A stretch of 64,000 nt of DNA from Ralstonia wenshanensis (GCF_021173085.1 NZ_CP076413.1:2356001-2420000); one strand, 5' to 3'. Shown: positions 53,978 to 63,211, counted from the first letter of the stretch. Program-made: numbers and translations. Notes: generated from the sequence alone by a model not told the origin.

Positions 53978-55795
53978 ATGCAAACCCTTGAACACCACCA
54001 GCACCGGCGCGACTTTGCGACCGATACCACGCTGTTCCGCACCACTGCGCTGGCGGTCGTCATCGCTGCGTTTGCCACGCTGGCAGCCGTGGTACTGCTC
54101 AACCTGATCCGCTTCTTCACCAACCTGTTCTTTTTCCAGACGCTGTCGCTGGCCGACCGCTCGCCGGCCACCAACACGCTCGGCGCATGGGTGATTGCGG
54201 TACCGCTCATCGGCGGGCTGATCGTCGGGTTGATGGCGCGCTTTGGCTCGGAAAAGATTCGCGGCCACGGCATTCCCGAGGCCATCGAGGCCATCCTGTT
54301 CGGCAAGAGCAAGATGTCGCCCAAGGTGGCGGTGCTCAAGCCCCTGTCGTCGGGCATCGTGATCGGCAGCGGCGGCCCGTTTGGCGCGGAAGGCCCGATC
54401 ATCATGACGGGCGGCGCGATCGGCTCGCTGTTCGCGCAGTTCTTCAAGCTGACGGCCGCCGAGCGCAAGACGCTGCTGGTGGCCGGCGCCACGGCGGGCA
54501 TGACGGCCGTGTTCGGCACGCCCGTGGCCGCGCTGCTGCTGGCGGTGGAACTGCTGCTGTTCGAATGGCGCCCGCGCAGCATGCTGCCCGTGGCGGTGGC
54601 ATGTGCCGTGGCGGGCTTCCTCCGTGTGCTGGTGCTGGAACCCGGCCCTCTCTTCCCGCTGGAAACCGCACCGGCAACGCTGCCTGCGCTGGGCTCGTGC
54701 GTGGTCGCGGGGTTGCTGTGCGGCGCGCTGGCACGCTCGCTGTCGATGGCGCTGTACAAGACCGAAGACCTGTTCGGCCACCTGCCCATCCACTGGATGT
54801 GGTGGCCGGCCATCGGTGGCCTGGTGGTTGGCATTGGCGGTTATTTCGAGCCGCGTGCGCTGGGGGTCGGCTACGACGTCATCGGCGATCTGCTGCACAA
54901 CCATCTCGCCATCAGCGTGGCGCTGGCGCTGCTGGTGGTCAAGGCCATCATCTGGGTGATCGCGCTGGGCTCCGGTACGTCGGGCGGCGTGCTCGCCCCG
55001 CTGCTGATGATGGGCGCCGGCTTGGGGGTGCTGATCGGGCCCGTGCTGCCGGGTGGTGACCCAGGCCTGTGGCCGCTAGTATGCATGGCCGCCATGCTGG
55101 CCGGCGTGCTGGGCGCCCCGCTCACCGCCATCGTCTTCGCCTTCGGGCTGACACACGATGTGAACGCCCTGCTGCCGATTCTGCTGGCCGTGGCCGTGTC
55201 CTACGGCTTTGTCGTGCTGACCATGCCCCGCTCGATCATGACCGAGAAGATCGCGCGCCGCGGCTTCCACATCTATCGCGAATACGCTGTCGACCCGCTT
55301 GAGCGCCACGCCGTGGATGAAGTCATGACGCGTTCGGTGCAGACCATCGACGCACACGCCACACTGGCCGATACACTCGCCAACCGCTTTGGGCCCAAGC
55401 AGGCGCACCGCGCGTTTCCGGTCGTGCAAGGTGGGGCGAATGGCAGGCTGATCGGCATGCTCGACCGCGATGCGCTGCTGGCGGGCCAGAAGCGCGGCGC
55501 CGTCACCGTTGCCGAATTGTTTGGTGCGAATGCTCCCGTGATGGCACTGCCCGGCGAGACCTGCCGCATCGTCGCCACGCGCCTGGCAGTGCATGGGTTG
55601 GAGCGGCTGCCGGTGGTGGCCGATTCGCAATCGCGCGCGCTGGTGGGCATTGTTTCGCGCAGCGATCTGGTCAAACCCTCCCTGGCGTTCTTTGATGAGG
55701 AGCAGCGCCGCGAGCGCTTCCGCCGTGTGCCGCTGTCGGGCACGCGCACGCAGCTCGAACTTCGCCGCCGCCGCGCTGGCCGCGTCGCGCGCTAG
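53978..55795 (+). CDS. ClC family chloride channel/transporter with CBS domains
   Basis: 605 residues. Ten or more membrane helices (about 25-440). The selectivity motif G-S-G-G-P-F-G-A-E-G-P carries the gating/proton glutamate but has Ala where many ClCs have Arg. A second G-x-F-x-P-like segment is G-S-G-T-S-G-G-V-L-A-P. Two C-terminal CBS domains (about 450-585) may bind nucleotides. Resembles ClcB-type proteins. Probably co-transcribed with marR. Confidence 0.9.
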   Translation: MQTLEHHQHRRDFATDTTLFRTTALAVVIAAFATLAAVVLLNLIRFFTNLFFFQTLSLADRSPATNTLGAWVIAVPLIGGLIVGLMARFGSEKIRGHGIPEAIEAILFGKSKMSPKVAVLKPLSSGIVIGSGGPFGAEGPIIMTGGAIGSLFAQFFKLTAAERKTLLVAGATAGMTAVFGTPVAALLLAVELLLFEWRPRSMLPVAVACAVAGFLRVLVLEPGPLFPLETAPATLPALGSCVVAGLLCGALARSLSMALYKTEDLFGHLPIHWMWWPAIGGLVVGIGGYFEPRALGVGYDVIGDLLHNHLAISVALALLVVKAIIWVIALGSGTSGGVLAPLLMMGAGLGVLIGPVLPGGDPGLWPLVCMAAMLAGVLGAPLTAIVFAFGLTHDVNALLPILLAVAVSYGFVVLTMPRSIMTEKIARRGFHIYREYAVDPLERHAVDEVMTRSVQTIDAHATLADTLANRFGPKQAHRAFPVVQGGANGRLIGMLDRDALLAGQKRGAVTVAELFGANAPVMALPGETCRIVATRLAVHGLERLPVVADSQSRALVGIVSRSDLVKPSLAFFDEEQRRERFRRVPLSGTRTQLELRRRRAGRVAR

Positions 55796-55804
55796 TCGCC
55801 AGTT

Positions 55805-57472
55805 TCAGCCGGCCACGTGCCGGTTGCGCCCGCTTTCCTTGGCGCGATACAGCGCCAGGTCGGCGCGCTTGAGCATCTCCGACGCCGTATCGCCCGGGCG
55901 GCAGACCGTCATGCCCATGCTGACGGTCATCGAGAGTCCGGTCGGGAAACTCTCGTCCGTCTCGGCCACTGCCGTACGCAGGCGCTCCGCCACCTCGGTG
56001 GCCGTTTCGAGCTTGGTGCGGCCCATCACCATGGCGAATTCCTCGCCGCCCAAACGCCCGACCAGATCACTGCTACGCAGCACGCCCGTGGCAAGCGACG
56101 CAAAGCGCTGCAGCGCCATGTCGCCCACAGCGTGGCCCCATGTGTCGTTGATGCGCTTGAAGTGATCCAGATCGGCCAGCACAAGCACGAGCGGTTCGCC
56201 GCGATTGTGGGCACGTGCGAGCACCGTATCGAACAGCGCCAGGAAGCGACGCCGCGTCAGCACACCCGTGAGATGGTCGAAATGCGCCTCGTTGGCGAGC
56301 GCGCTGTTGGTGCGCTGCAGCCGCTGGTTCAGATGGCGCGTCAAGCGGTGATGCTGCCGCTCGCGCACCAGAGACCACGCCACCAGCACGAACGTCACCA
56401 GCACGCTTACAAACAGCACGAAGCCGATCGCGCGGTTGCGCGCATGATTGGCGATCTGCTGGCCCCACGCAGGCAGCGGCTCGGCCACGACGACGGTGAG
56501 GTCCGCACTGGCATTGCGAGACACGGTGAGCGATGGCATCGCACTGCCCTCGCGCCAAGCCAGCGTATCCCGCACCTCGGCCGGCACCCAGCTGGGCACG
56601 TCGTGATGCGCCTTTGCCGTGGGCTGATAGGGCCACGGTTCGAAGTCGACGCGCTGGTAGGCGTTGTACCGGTCGCTGGCGACCATGCGCTGCAGGCGCG
56701 CATCCGGCAGGATCTTGCCCACCAGCGACGCGTCAGTCGACAAAATGATCAGCCCGTTCGGATCGGTCACCAGCGACGTCGGGTGCGACACCCAGTGCTG
56801 CAGCCTCGCGAGGCTCACCTTGGTGCCCATCGCCGCGACCAGGTATCCACCAGCGTCATACACCGGCGCAGCGAAGAACAAGCCCGGCACGCCCGTCACC
56901 CGGCCAATCGTGAACTGTTCGCCGAGGCCGCCCAGCATCGCCTCCTTCATGTACGGCTGCATGCTCGACTGCACGCCAACGAACGAATCGGCATGACCGG
57001 CGTTATTGGCCAGCACCACGTAATTGTGTTGGTTGACGACCCAGACGTAGTCGAGCCCGAGATTGCCGGCGGTCGTGTTCAGGAATGCGTCGATATCGGC
57101 CACTTCCGGGTGCGACATCGCCTCTTGGGCACGCGAGCCCTGGTCCATCAGGTTCCAGCGCCGGGTGTCGACGCGCGCTACGGCACGCGGGATGGCATCG
57201 ATCTGCGCGAGCGTCTGCGGCAGCGCGCGCAGCAAGGCCACGTCGGCCGTGATCTGGCTTGACATACCTTCCGCTACCTGCGCAGCCAGCTGACGGCGCG
57301 CATCGACCATCTGCTGCATGTCGCGCGCGCTCATCGAATCCGCCACGAAGCTGGCGGCAAACCAGGAGGCACCTACGCCCACCACCACGGCTGACAGCCA
57401 AAGCGTCAACCGCACAACGCGCAGCCGGGTGCCGTGCGACGGCGTTGCAGGGGCAGGCGCAGGCGCCTTCAT
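55805..57472 (-). CDS. Diguanylate cyclase with periplasmic Cache sensor
   Basis: 555 residues. Transmembrane helix ~22-44, periplasmic double-Cache-like sensor domain (~50-340), second helix (~350-372), then a GGDEF domain (~395-555). The active-site variant G-G-E-E-F is catalytically competent, and an R-S-S-D inhibitory I-site lies five residues before it, so product inhibition is expected. Makes cyclic di-GMP in response to an unknown periplasmic ligand. One base separates it from the upstream epimerase gene. Confidence 0.92.
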   Translation of the reverse strand: MKAPAPAPATPSHGTRLRVVRLTLWLSAVVVGVGASWFAASFVADSMSARDMQQMVDARRQLAAQVAEGMSSQITADVALLRALPQTLAQIDAIPRAVARVDTRRWNLMDQGSRAQEAMSHPEVADIDAFLNTTAGNLGLDYVWVVNQHNYVVLANNAGHADSFVGVQSSMQPYMKEAMLGGLGEQFTIGRVTGVPGLFFAAPVYDAGGYLVAAMGTKVSLARLQHWVSHPTSLVTDPNGLIILSTDASLVGKILPDARLQRMVASDRYNAYQRVDFEPWPYQPTAKAHHDVPSWVPAEVRDTLAWREGSAMPSLTVSRNASADLTVVVAEPLPAWGQQIANHARNRAIGFVLFVSVLVTFVLVAWSLVRERQHHRLTRHLNQRLQRTNSALANEAHFDHLTGVLTRRRFLALFDTVLARAHNRGEPLVLVLADLDHFKRINDTWGHAVGDMALQRFASLATGVLRSSDLVGRLGGEEFAMVMGRTKLETATEVAERLRTAVAETDESFPTGLSMTVSMGMTVCRPGDTASEMLKRADLALYRAKESGRNRHVAG

Positions 57473-57473
57473 G

Positions 57474-58502
57474 TCAGGCCTCGCTGCTCAGGAAATCCGC
57501 CACCGTCGGGTAGCGCAGCGCCACACGCAACTCCCGACCGAGCCGCGTGTTGCGCAGCCGGCGCGATTCGCTCATGAACGACAGCAGCGCGGGCTCGATC
57601 TGCTGTACGGCCTCGGCTCGCGAAATGCGCGGCGGCCGCTGCAAGCCGCGCGCGTCGGCCACGGCGTCAAAGTAATCGCCCATGCGCAACTCCGATGCGT
57701 CAGTGGCATGCACAACGCGCTGCGGTTTCCCGCGGAACAGCGCGGCAACGACGGCGCGCGCCAGGTCGTCGGCGTGGATGTGGTTGGTGTAGACGTCGTC
57801 CTCGGCGCGCAAGGCGGGCGTGCCGCGTTCGAGCCGGGCGACGGGCAGCCGGTCCGCCGCGTAGATGCCGGGAATGCGCAAAATCGACGTGCGCCAACCG
57901 CCGCCCGCACCGAACCAGCGCACACGGCGCTCTGCGGCGACACGGCGCTGGGCACGCGCCGTGGTTGGCTTCACCGGGCGGGATTCGTCGACCCAGGCGC
58001 CGCCCGCATCGCCGTAGACGCCACTGGTGCTGGCATACACGAACGCACGCGCTTGGAGGGGAGTTTTCAAGCGGCCAGTGAGGCCACGCGGCCTGCGTGC
58101 CCGCTCGGGTAAAATGCGAGGTTTTGTAGCTGGGGAAACCGGGGCTGGCTGCGCCAGCACGTGCAGTAGCGCGGCAGTACGCGGATCATCGTTGCCCGCA
58201 GCGGGCGGCGGTGCCAGATGCAGCACGCGGGCGCTTAACCCTCGCAGGCGGCGCAACGACGCGGGATCGTCCAGATTGGCGACAATCGGCACGGCACCGG
58301 CTTCGCGCAACGGAGCGCAACCTTCAAGGCGTGAGGTGACGGCAAAGACGCGAAAACGCGTGCGGAGCGTCGCCAGGCAGCGTTGCCCAACATCGCCGCA
58401 GCCGACGATCAGCACGCGGGGACGGCGCAAGCGCAGCGGAGATTTGGATGGCCGAGCGGCTGACTGATTCACCATCGGACGTGCTGCCGGATTGACCATC
58501 AT
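57474..58502 (-). CDS. NAD(P)-dependent epimerase-like (extended SDR) protein
   Basis: 342 residues from ATG 58502 (starts at 58541, 58499 and 58475 also possible). Rossmann motif V-L-I-V-G-C-G-D-V-G near residue 30, then Y-A-S-T-S-G-V-Y-G with the Ser/Tyr of the SDR active site. Between the Rossmann strands and this motif lies an unusual ~35-residue Pro/Arg-rich insertion (encoded about 58055-58165). Likely an atypical SDR acting on a nucleotide sugar or similar; function unknown. Confidence 0.78.
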   Translation of the reverse strand: MMVNPAARPMVNQSAARPSKSPLRLRRPRVLIVGCGDVGQRCLATLRTRFRVFAVTSRLEGCAPLREAGAVPIVANLDDPASLRRLRGLSARVLHLAPPPAAGNDDPRTAALLHVLAQPAPVSPATKPRILPERARRPRGLTGRLKTPLQARAFVYASTSGVYGDAGGAWVDESRPVKPTTARAQRRVAAERRVRWFGAGGGWRTSILRIPGIYAADRLPVARLERGTPALRAEDDVYTNHIHADDLARAVVAALFRGKPQRVVHATDASELRMGDYFDAVADARGLQRPPRISRAEAVQQIEPALLSFMSESRRLRNTRLGRELRVALRYPTVADFLSSEA

Positions 58503-58555
58503 TGCATGCCCAGATGGGCGACCAGACACACTTTTCAACATATTTGGATTGTAGT

Positions 58556-59605
58556 ATGGCTTACCAGATCAACGTGCTGCCCAGCGGCCGTCAATTCCAG
58601 GCCGAAGACGGCGAGACCATCCTTGCAGCCGCGCTGCGCCAGGGCATCGGCCTGCCGTACGGCTGCAAGAACGGCGCGTGCGGCTCGTGCAAGGGCCTCG
58701 TGCGCGAGGGCTCGATCGTCCAGGGCAACCACTCGCCCAACGCGCTGAGCGCCCAGGAGGCCACCGAAGGCCGCGCGCTGTTCTGCTGCGCCACGCCTGC
58801 CACGGACGTCACCATCGAAGTGCGCGAAGTGCACGGCGCGGGCGATGTCCCCATCAAGAAGATCCCATGCCGCGTCGCGTCGCTGGAAAAGGCCGCGCCG
58901 GACGTCACCATCGTCAAGCTGCAACTGCCTGCCACCGAGCGTATGCAATTTCTGGCCGGACAGTACGTGGAATTCCTCCTGCGCGACGGCAAGCGCCGCA
59001 GCTACTCGATCGCCAACCCGCCGCACGACGACGGTCCGATCGAGCTGCACATCCGCCACATGCCGGGCGGCGCCTTTACCGACTACGTGTTCGGCGCCAA
59101 GGAAGGCGCCCCGGCCATGAAGGAGCGTGACATCCTGCGCTTCGAGGGGCCGCTCGGCAGCTTCTTCCTGCGTGAAGAATCCGACAAGCCGATCATCCTG
59201 CTGGCCTCGGGCACCGGCTTTGCGCCCATCAAGGCGATCATCGAGCACGCCCAGTTCATCGGCAGCACGCGCCCGATGACGCTGTACTGGGGCGGCCGTC
59301 GCCCGCAAGACCTGTACATGCACGCCAAGGCCGAAGAATGGGCGCGCACGCTGCCGAACTTCACTTACCTGCCGGTCGTCTCCAACGCCTTGCCGGAAGA
59401 CGCGTGGACGGGCCGCACCGGCTTCGTTCACCAAGCGGTGATGGCCGATCACCCCGATCTGTCGGGCCACGAGGTCTACGCCTGCGGCGCGCCGGTGGTG
59501 ATCAACTCGGCTCGCGCAGACTTCGCCGCCCAGTGCGGAATGCACCCGGACGCGTTTTTCGCCGATTCCTTCACCTCGGAGGCAGATCTCCACCCGGCCG
59601 GCTGA
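58556..59605 (+). CDS. 2Fe-2S ferredoxin-NAD(P)H reductase (CDP-6-deoxy-glucoseen reductase-like)
   Basis: 349 residues. N-terminal plant-type ferredoxin domain with C37, C42, C45 and C77 as cluster ligands; FAD-binding barrel with R-R-S-Y-S-I-A-N near 150; NAD-binding domain with L-L-A-S-G-T-G-F-A-P near 220. Annotated in relatives as AscD-like reductase, but it may be a general electron-transfer partner; the true acceptor is unknown. No Shine-Dalgarno precedes the ATG. Divergent from the epimerase gene. Confidence 0.88.
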   Translation: MAYQINVLPSGRQFQAEDGETILAAALRQGIGLPYGCKNGACGSCKGLVREGSIVQGNHSPNALSAQEATEGRALFCCATPATDVTIEVREVHGAGDVPIKKIPCRVASLEKAAPDVTIVKLQLPATERMQFLAGQYVEFLLRDGKRRSYSIANPPHDDGPIELHIRHMPGGAFTDYVFGAKEGAPAMKERDILRFEGPLGSFFLREESDKPIILLASGTGFAPIKAIIEHAQFIGSTRPMTLYWGGRRPQDLYMHAKAEEWARTLPNFTYLPVVSNALPEDAWTGRTGFVHQAVMADHPDLSGHEVYACGAPVVINSARADFAAQCGMHPDAFFADSFTSEADLHPAG

Positions 59606-59640
59606 CGTTGCACAAATCCCAAGAAGGTCAAAATTTCGTT

Positions 59641-59669
59641 TTGACTTGACTTGGCATCCGTCTTATTCT
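59641..59669 (+). promoter_or_regulatory. Promoter of the argD leader
   Basis: TTGACT (59641-59646), 17-base spacer, TATTCT (59664-59669). The predicted start near 59676 is only one or two bases before the leader-peptide ATG at 59678. Confidence 0.7.
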
Positions 59670-59677
59670 TGCGCCTT

Positions 59678-59749
59678 ATGAACCAAGCCCTGCACCTCCG
59701 ACGCCGCCGTACGTTGCTCCCTCCGGGAAGCCGCGCGGCTGTCTGCTGA
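59678..59749 (+). CDS. Putative arginine leader peptide upstream of argD
   Basis: 23 codons beginning M-N-Q-A-L-H-L followed by four consecutive Arg codons (CGA CGC CGC CGT, 59699-59710), then [12 protein letters not shown] and TGA. The predicted transcript starts almost at the AUG, so it would be translated as a leaderless or near-leaderless message. Arg makes up 5 of 23 residues. Thirty-three bases after the stop comes an intrinsic terminator and then argD. This is the layout of an amino-acid attenuator; regulation is inferred. Confidence 0.55.
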   Translation: MNQALHLRRRRTLLPPGSRAAVC

Positions 59750-59782
59750 TTGCATATCGGGTTCACAGGATTCGACGATCAC

Positions 59783-59819
59783 AAGGCCACGGGGCAACCC
59801 CCGTGGCCTTTGTCTTTTT
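59783..59819 (+). terminator. Terminator hairpin in the argD leader (candidate attenuator)
   Basis: AAGGCCACGGGG (59783-59794), loop CAAC, CCCCGTGGCCTT (59799-59810): a perfect 12-bp stem followed by TGTCTTTTT. It lies between the leader peptide and argD with no clear promoter after it, so argD transcription must pass it. It could also simply end the upstream reductase transcript. Confidence 0.85.
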
Positions 59820-59876
59820 CCAACTCGCGTTTTTTCGGTTTTTCATCTTCCTGCCGCCTTTTTCTGGAGCTTTGCC

Positions 59877-61064
59877 ATGGCGTTTGCTGACTACCCCGTC
59901 CAGTCCCTGATGTACATCACCAACCGGCCCGAGATCGTCTTCACCGAAGGCAAGGGCTCTTGGCTGACGGACCACAACGGCAAGCGATACCTGGACTTCG
60001 TGCAAGGCTGGGCCGTCAACTGCCTCGGCCACTCCAACGACGGCATGATCGAAGCGCTGAACGCGCAGGCCAGGAAGCTGATCAACCCGAGCCCGGCGTT
60101 CTACAACGAGCCGATGGCCAAGCTGGCCGGCCTGCTGACCGCGCACAGCTGTTTCGACAAGGTGTTCTTCGCCAACAGCGGCGCCGAAGCCAACGAAGGC
60201 GCCATCAAGCTCGCCCGCAAGTGGGGCAAGAAGCATAAGAACGGCGCCTTCCAGATCATCACGTTCGATCACAGCTTCCACGGCCGCACGCTCGCCACCA
60301 TGAGCGCATCCGGCAAGGCCGGCTGGGACACCATCTTCGCGCCGCAGGTGCCGGGCTTCCCGAAGGCCATCCTGAACGACATTGCCTCGGTGGAAGCGCT
60401 TATCACCGACGAGACTGTCGGCGTGATGCTGGAGCCGGTGCAAGGCGAAGGCGGCGTGCTGCCCGCCACGCCGGAATTCATGCAGCAACTGCGCGCGCTG
60501 ACCAAGAAGCACAAGATCCTGTTGATCGTTGATGAAGTGCAGGCCGGTTGCGGCCGCTGCGGCACGCTCTTCGCCTATCAGCTCTCGAACATCGAGCCGG
60601 ACATCATGACGCTCGGCAAGGGCATCGGCGGCGGCGTGCCGCTCTCGGCCCTGCTGTGCACGGATGAAGTTGCCAGCTTCGAGGCCGGCGACCAGGGCGG
60701 CACGTACAACGGCAACCCGCTGATGACGGCCGTGGGCTGCTCGGTGATCGAGCAACTTCTGGCCCCGGGCTTCCTGGCTGGCGTGCAAGAACGCGGCGCC
60801 TATCTGCGCACCCAACTGCTCAAGCTGAGCGAAGAGTTTGGCCTGGCTGGCGAACGCGGTAACGGCCTGCTGCGCGCCCTGCTGCTCGGCAAGGATATCG
60901 GCGGCCAACTGGTGGAAGCCGCTCGCGAGATGAACCCGACCGGCCTGTTGCTGAACGCCCCGCGCCCCAACATCCTGCGCTTCATGCCTGCGCTGAACGT
61001 GACGACCGAAGAGATCGACACGATGATCGGCATGCTGCGCACGCTGCTGAAAGCACACGCCTAA
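59877..61064 (+). CDS. argD: Acetylornithine transaminase
   Basis: 395 residues. Class III PLP aminotransferase making N-acetylornithine in arginine synthesis; may also serve succinyl-diaminopimelate in lysine synthesis. S-G-A-E-A-N-E near 101-107, the G-E-G-G-V loop near 190, [11 protein letters not shown] and the PLP lysine in L-G-K-G-I-G-G-G (Lys248) are all present. GGAG lies 8 bases before the ATG. Expression is probably controlled by the leader described upstream. Confidence 0.92.
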   Translation: MAFADYPVQSLMYITNRPEIVFTEGKGSWLTDHNGKRYLDFVQGWAVNCLGHSNDGMIEALNAQARKLINPSPAFYNEPMAKLAGLLTAHSCFDKVFFANSGAEANEGAIKLARKWGKKHKNGAFQIITFDHSFHGRTLATMSASGKAGWDTIFAPQVPGFPKAILNDIASVEALITDETVGVMLEPVQGEGGVLPATPEFMQQLRALTKKHKILLIVDEVQAGCGRCGTLFAYQLSNIEPDIMTLGKGIGGGVPLSALLCTDEVASFEAGDQGGTYNGNPLMTAVGCSVIEQLLAPGFLAGVQERGAYLRTQLLKLSEEFGLAGERGNGLLRALLLGKDIGGQLVEAAREMNPTGLLLNAPRPNILRFMPALNVTTEEIDTMIGMLRTLLKAHA

Positions 61065-61145
61065 AGCGCATCGCATGACCCCGAGGGCGGCGCGCAATGC
61101 GTCGCCCTTCATCGCCCCATCGCTGCTCCCACTCTGAGGTTTGCC

Positions 61146-61622
61146 ATGGCCGTGACGCGAGACGTTCCGGCCACGGGGATCGTGTTGTCTGATGATTCCG
61201 CGTGGCTTCCGCTGGACGACATCTACGACTTCCTCTCGCAGGAAACGTACTGGGCCCGCGGCCTACCGCGCGACGTATTCGAACGATCGATCGCGAACTC
61301 GCTGTGCCTAGGCGCGTATCGACAAGCCGACGATGGCTCGCATGGTGACCTTGTGGGTTTTGCGCGCGTCATCACCGATCGTGCGACATTCGCTTACCTG
61401 TGCGATGTGTTCGTGCTACCGGATTGGCGTGGGAAAGGCATCTCGCACGCGTTGATGGATTTCCTGCGCGAGCACACTGACCTGCAGACCCTGCGCCGCA
61501 CAGTGCTGGTGACAACGGGCGCCGACTGGCTTTATCGCAAGCATGGCTTTACCGATGTGCCGGAGGGCGTCGGGTTCATGCAATTGCATCGGCCAAACAT
61601 CTATACGGCGGGATCTGCCTGA
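61146..61622 (+). CDS. GNAT family N-acetyltransferase
   Basis: 158 residues. Acetyl-CoA-binding GNAT core: V-G-F-A-R-V-I-T-D strand, D-V-F-V-L-P-D-W-R-G-K-G-I-S (the R/Q-x-x-G-x-G/A loop) near 96-109, and a final Y-R-K-H-G-F motif. Substrate unknown. 81 bp after argD, perhaps in the same transcript; a terminator follows. Confidence 0.88.
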   Translation: MAVTRDVPATGIVLSDDSAWLPLDDIYDFLSQETYWARGLPRDVFERSIANSLCLGAYRQADDGSHGDLVGFARVITDRATFAYLCDVFVLPDWRGKGISHALMDFLREHTDLQTLRRTVLVTTGADWLYRKHGFTDVPEGVGFMQLHRPNIYTAGSA

Positions 61623-61640
61623 CACGTTGGCCATGCGCAA

Positions 61641-61671
61641 AGAAAAAGCCCCGCGATTGCGGGGCTTTCTC
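61641..61671. terminator. Intrinsic terminator between convergent GNAT and liv genes
   Basis: AAAGCCCCGC-GATT-GCGGGGCTTT with A-rich and T-rich flanks; can act in both directions. Confidence 0.88.
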
Positions 61672-61687
61672 ATGGTACTGATGGTGC

Positions 61688-62404
61688 TTATTCGCCCAGG
61701 TAGGCGGCACGCACCTTCGGATCGTCCAGCATCTGCTTGGCATCGCCGCTCATGGTGATGAGACCGGAGTCCATCACGTAGCCGCGGTGCGCAGCCTGCA
61801 GCGCCAGGCGTGCGTTCTGCTCAACGAGCAGCACGGTCACGCCCTGCGCCGAGATGTCGCGCACGACCTCGAAGATCTTCTCCACCATGATCGGGGAGAG
61901 ACCCATCGACGGCTCGTCCAGCAGCAGCAGCTTCGGTTGGCTCATCAGCGCACGCGCCATGGCCAGCATCTGCTGCTCGCCGCCCGACATCGTGCCGGCC
62001 AGCTGGTTTGCACGTTCCTTCAGGCGCGGGAAGATGCCGAACATGCGGTCGATGTCGGCCTTGATGTTGGCCTCGTCGTTGCGCGTGAAGGCACCCATCT
62101 GCAGGTTCTCGACGATGGTCATGCGCGCGAACACGCCGCGGCCTTCCGGCACCATCGCCAGGCCCTGCTTGAGCAGGTTGTAGCTCGGCACGCCCTTGAT
62201 GGACTTGCCCAGATACTGCACGTCACCGCCGGCCCAGCCCTGCAGGCCGGTGATGGCCTTCATGGTGGTCGTCTTGCCGGCGCCGTTGGCACCGATCAGC
62301 GTGACCAGCTCACCTTCGCGAATCTCCAGATCCACGCCCTTGACCGCCTGGATGCCGCCGTAAGCGACCTTCAGGCCGTCGATCTTCAACATTACTGGTT
62401 TCAT
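61688..62404 (-). CDS. livF: Branched-chain amino acid ABC transporter ATPase LivF
   Basis: 238 residues. Walker A G-A-N-G-A-G-K-T-T near 38-46, signature M-S-G-G-E-Q-Q-M near 141-148 and Walker B L-L-L-D-E-P-S-M-G-L-S-P near 161-172 match LivF closely. Last gene of the visible livM-livG-livF run; upstream livH and the binding protein would lie beyond the window. Confidence 0.94.
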   Translation of the reverse strand: MKPVMLKIDGLKVAYGGIQAVKGVDLEIREGELVTLIGANGAGKTTTMKAITGLQGWAGGDVQYLGKSIKGVPSYNLLKQGLAMVPEGRGVFARMTIVENLQMGAFTRNDEANIKADIDRMFGIFPRLKERANQLAGTMSGGEQQMLAMARALMSQPKLLLLDEPSMGLSPIMVEKIFEVVRDISAQGVTVLLVEQNARLALQAAHRGYVMDSGLITMSGDAKQMLDDPKVRAAYLGE

Positions 62405-62421
62405 TGTTCCGTTCCTCTGCG

Positions 62422-63198
62422 TCAGTGCGCTGACGCGCCGAGGTAGGCCTCGATCACGGCGGGGTTGCTCTGCACTTCCTGCGGCAGGCCTTGTGCGATC
62501 ACCTTGCCGTAATCCAGCACGGTCAGGCGGTTGCACAGGCCCATCACCAGCTTCACATCGTGCTCGATCAGCAGGATGGTCTTGCCGTCGGAACGGATCT
62601 TGTCGAGCAGGCCACGGAGCTCCACTTTTTCCGTGGCGTTCATGCCGGCAGCCGGCTCGTCCAGGGCCAGCAGCTTGGGCTGCGTGGCCAGGGCGCGTGC
62701 GATCTCCAGACGACGCTGGTGACCGTACGACAGGTTGCGCGCCGTGTAGTTGGCATACTTGCCGATGCCGACGTAGTCCAGCAGGTCGTGCGCCCAGTCT
62801 TCGATGGACTGCTCTTCTTCGCGTGCCGCCTTGGTGCGGAACACCGCGCCGATCAAGCCGGCCTTGGTCCGCACGTGGCGGCCGACCATGACGTTTTCCG
62901 CCGCAGTCATATCGCCGAACAGGCGGATGTTCTGGAACGTGCGCGCAATGCCAGCCTTGGCCACTTCGTGCACGGCAGTCGGCTGGTAAGGCGTGCCGCC
63001 CAGCACGAACTCGCCTGCGTCAGGCGTGTACAGTCCCGTGATGACGTTGAAGAACGTGGTCTTGCCGGCGCCGTTCGGGCCGATCAGGCCGTAGATTTCG
63101 CCTTCGCGAATTTCCAGGCTCACGTCGGACAGCGCTTGCAGGCCGCCGAAACGCTTCTGGACTCCTCGGATCGAGAGGAGGACGTTGTTATTGCTCAT
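62422..63198 (-). CDS. livG: Branched-chain amino acid ABC transporter ATPase LivG
   Basis: 258 residues. Walker A G-P-N-G-A-G-K-T-T near 42-50, the LivG-type R-T-F-Q-N-I-R-L-F Q-loop near 88-96, L-S-Y-G-H-Q-R-R-L-E signature near 158-167 and L-A-L-D-E-P-A-A-G-M-N. GGAGG at good spacing before ATG 63198. Confidence 0.94.
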   Translation of the reverse strand: MSNNNVLLSIRGVQKRFGGLQALSDVSLEIREGEIYGLIGPNGAGKTTFFNVITGLYTPDAGEFVLGGTPYQPTAVHEVAKAGIARTFQNIRLFGDMTAAENVMVGRHVRTKAGLIGAVFRTKAAREEEQSIEDWAHDLLDYVGIGKYANYTARNLSYGHQRRLEIARALATQPKLLALDEPAAGMNATEKVELRGLLDKIRSDGKTILLIEHDVKLVMGLCNRLTVLDYGKVIAQGLPQEVQSNPAVIEAYLGASAH

Positions 63199-63211
63199 GT
63201 GCGTGCCTCCA

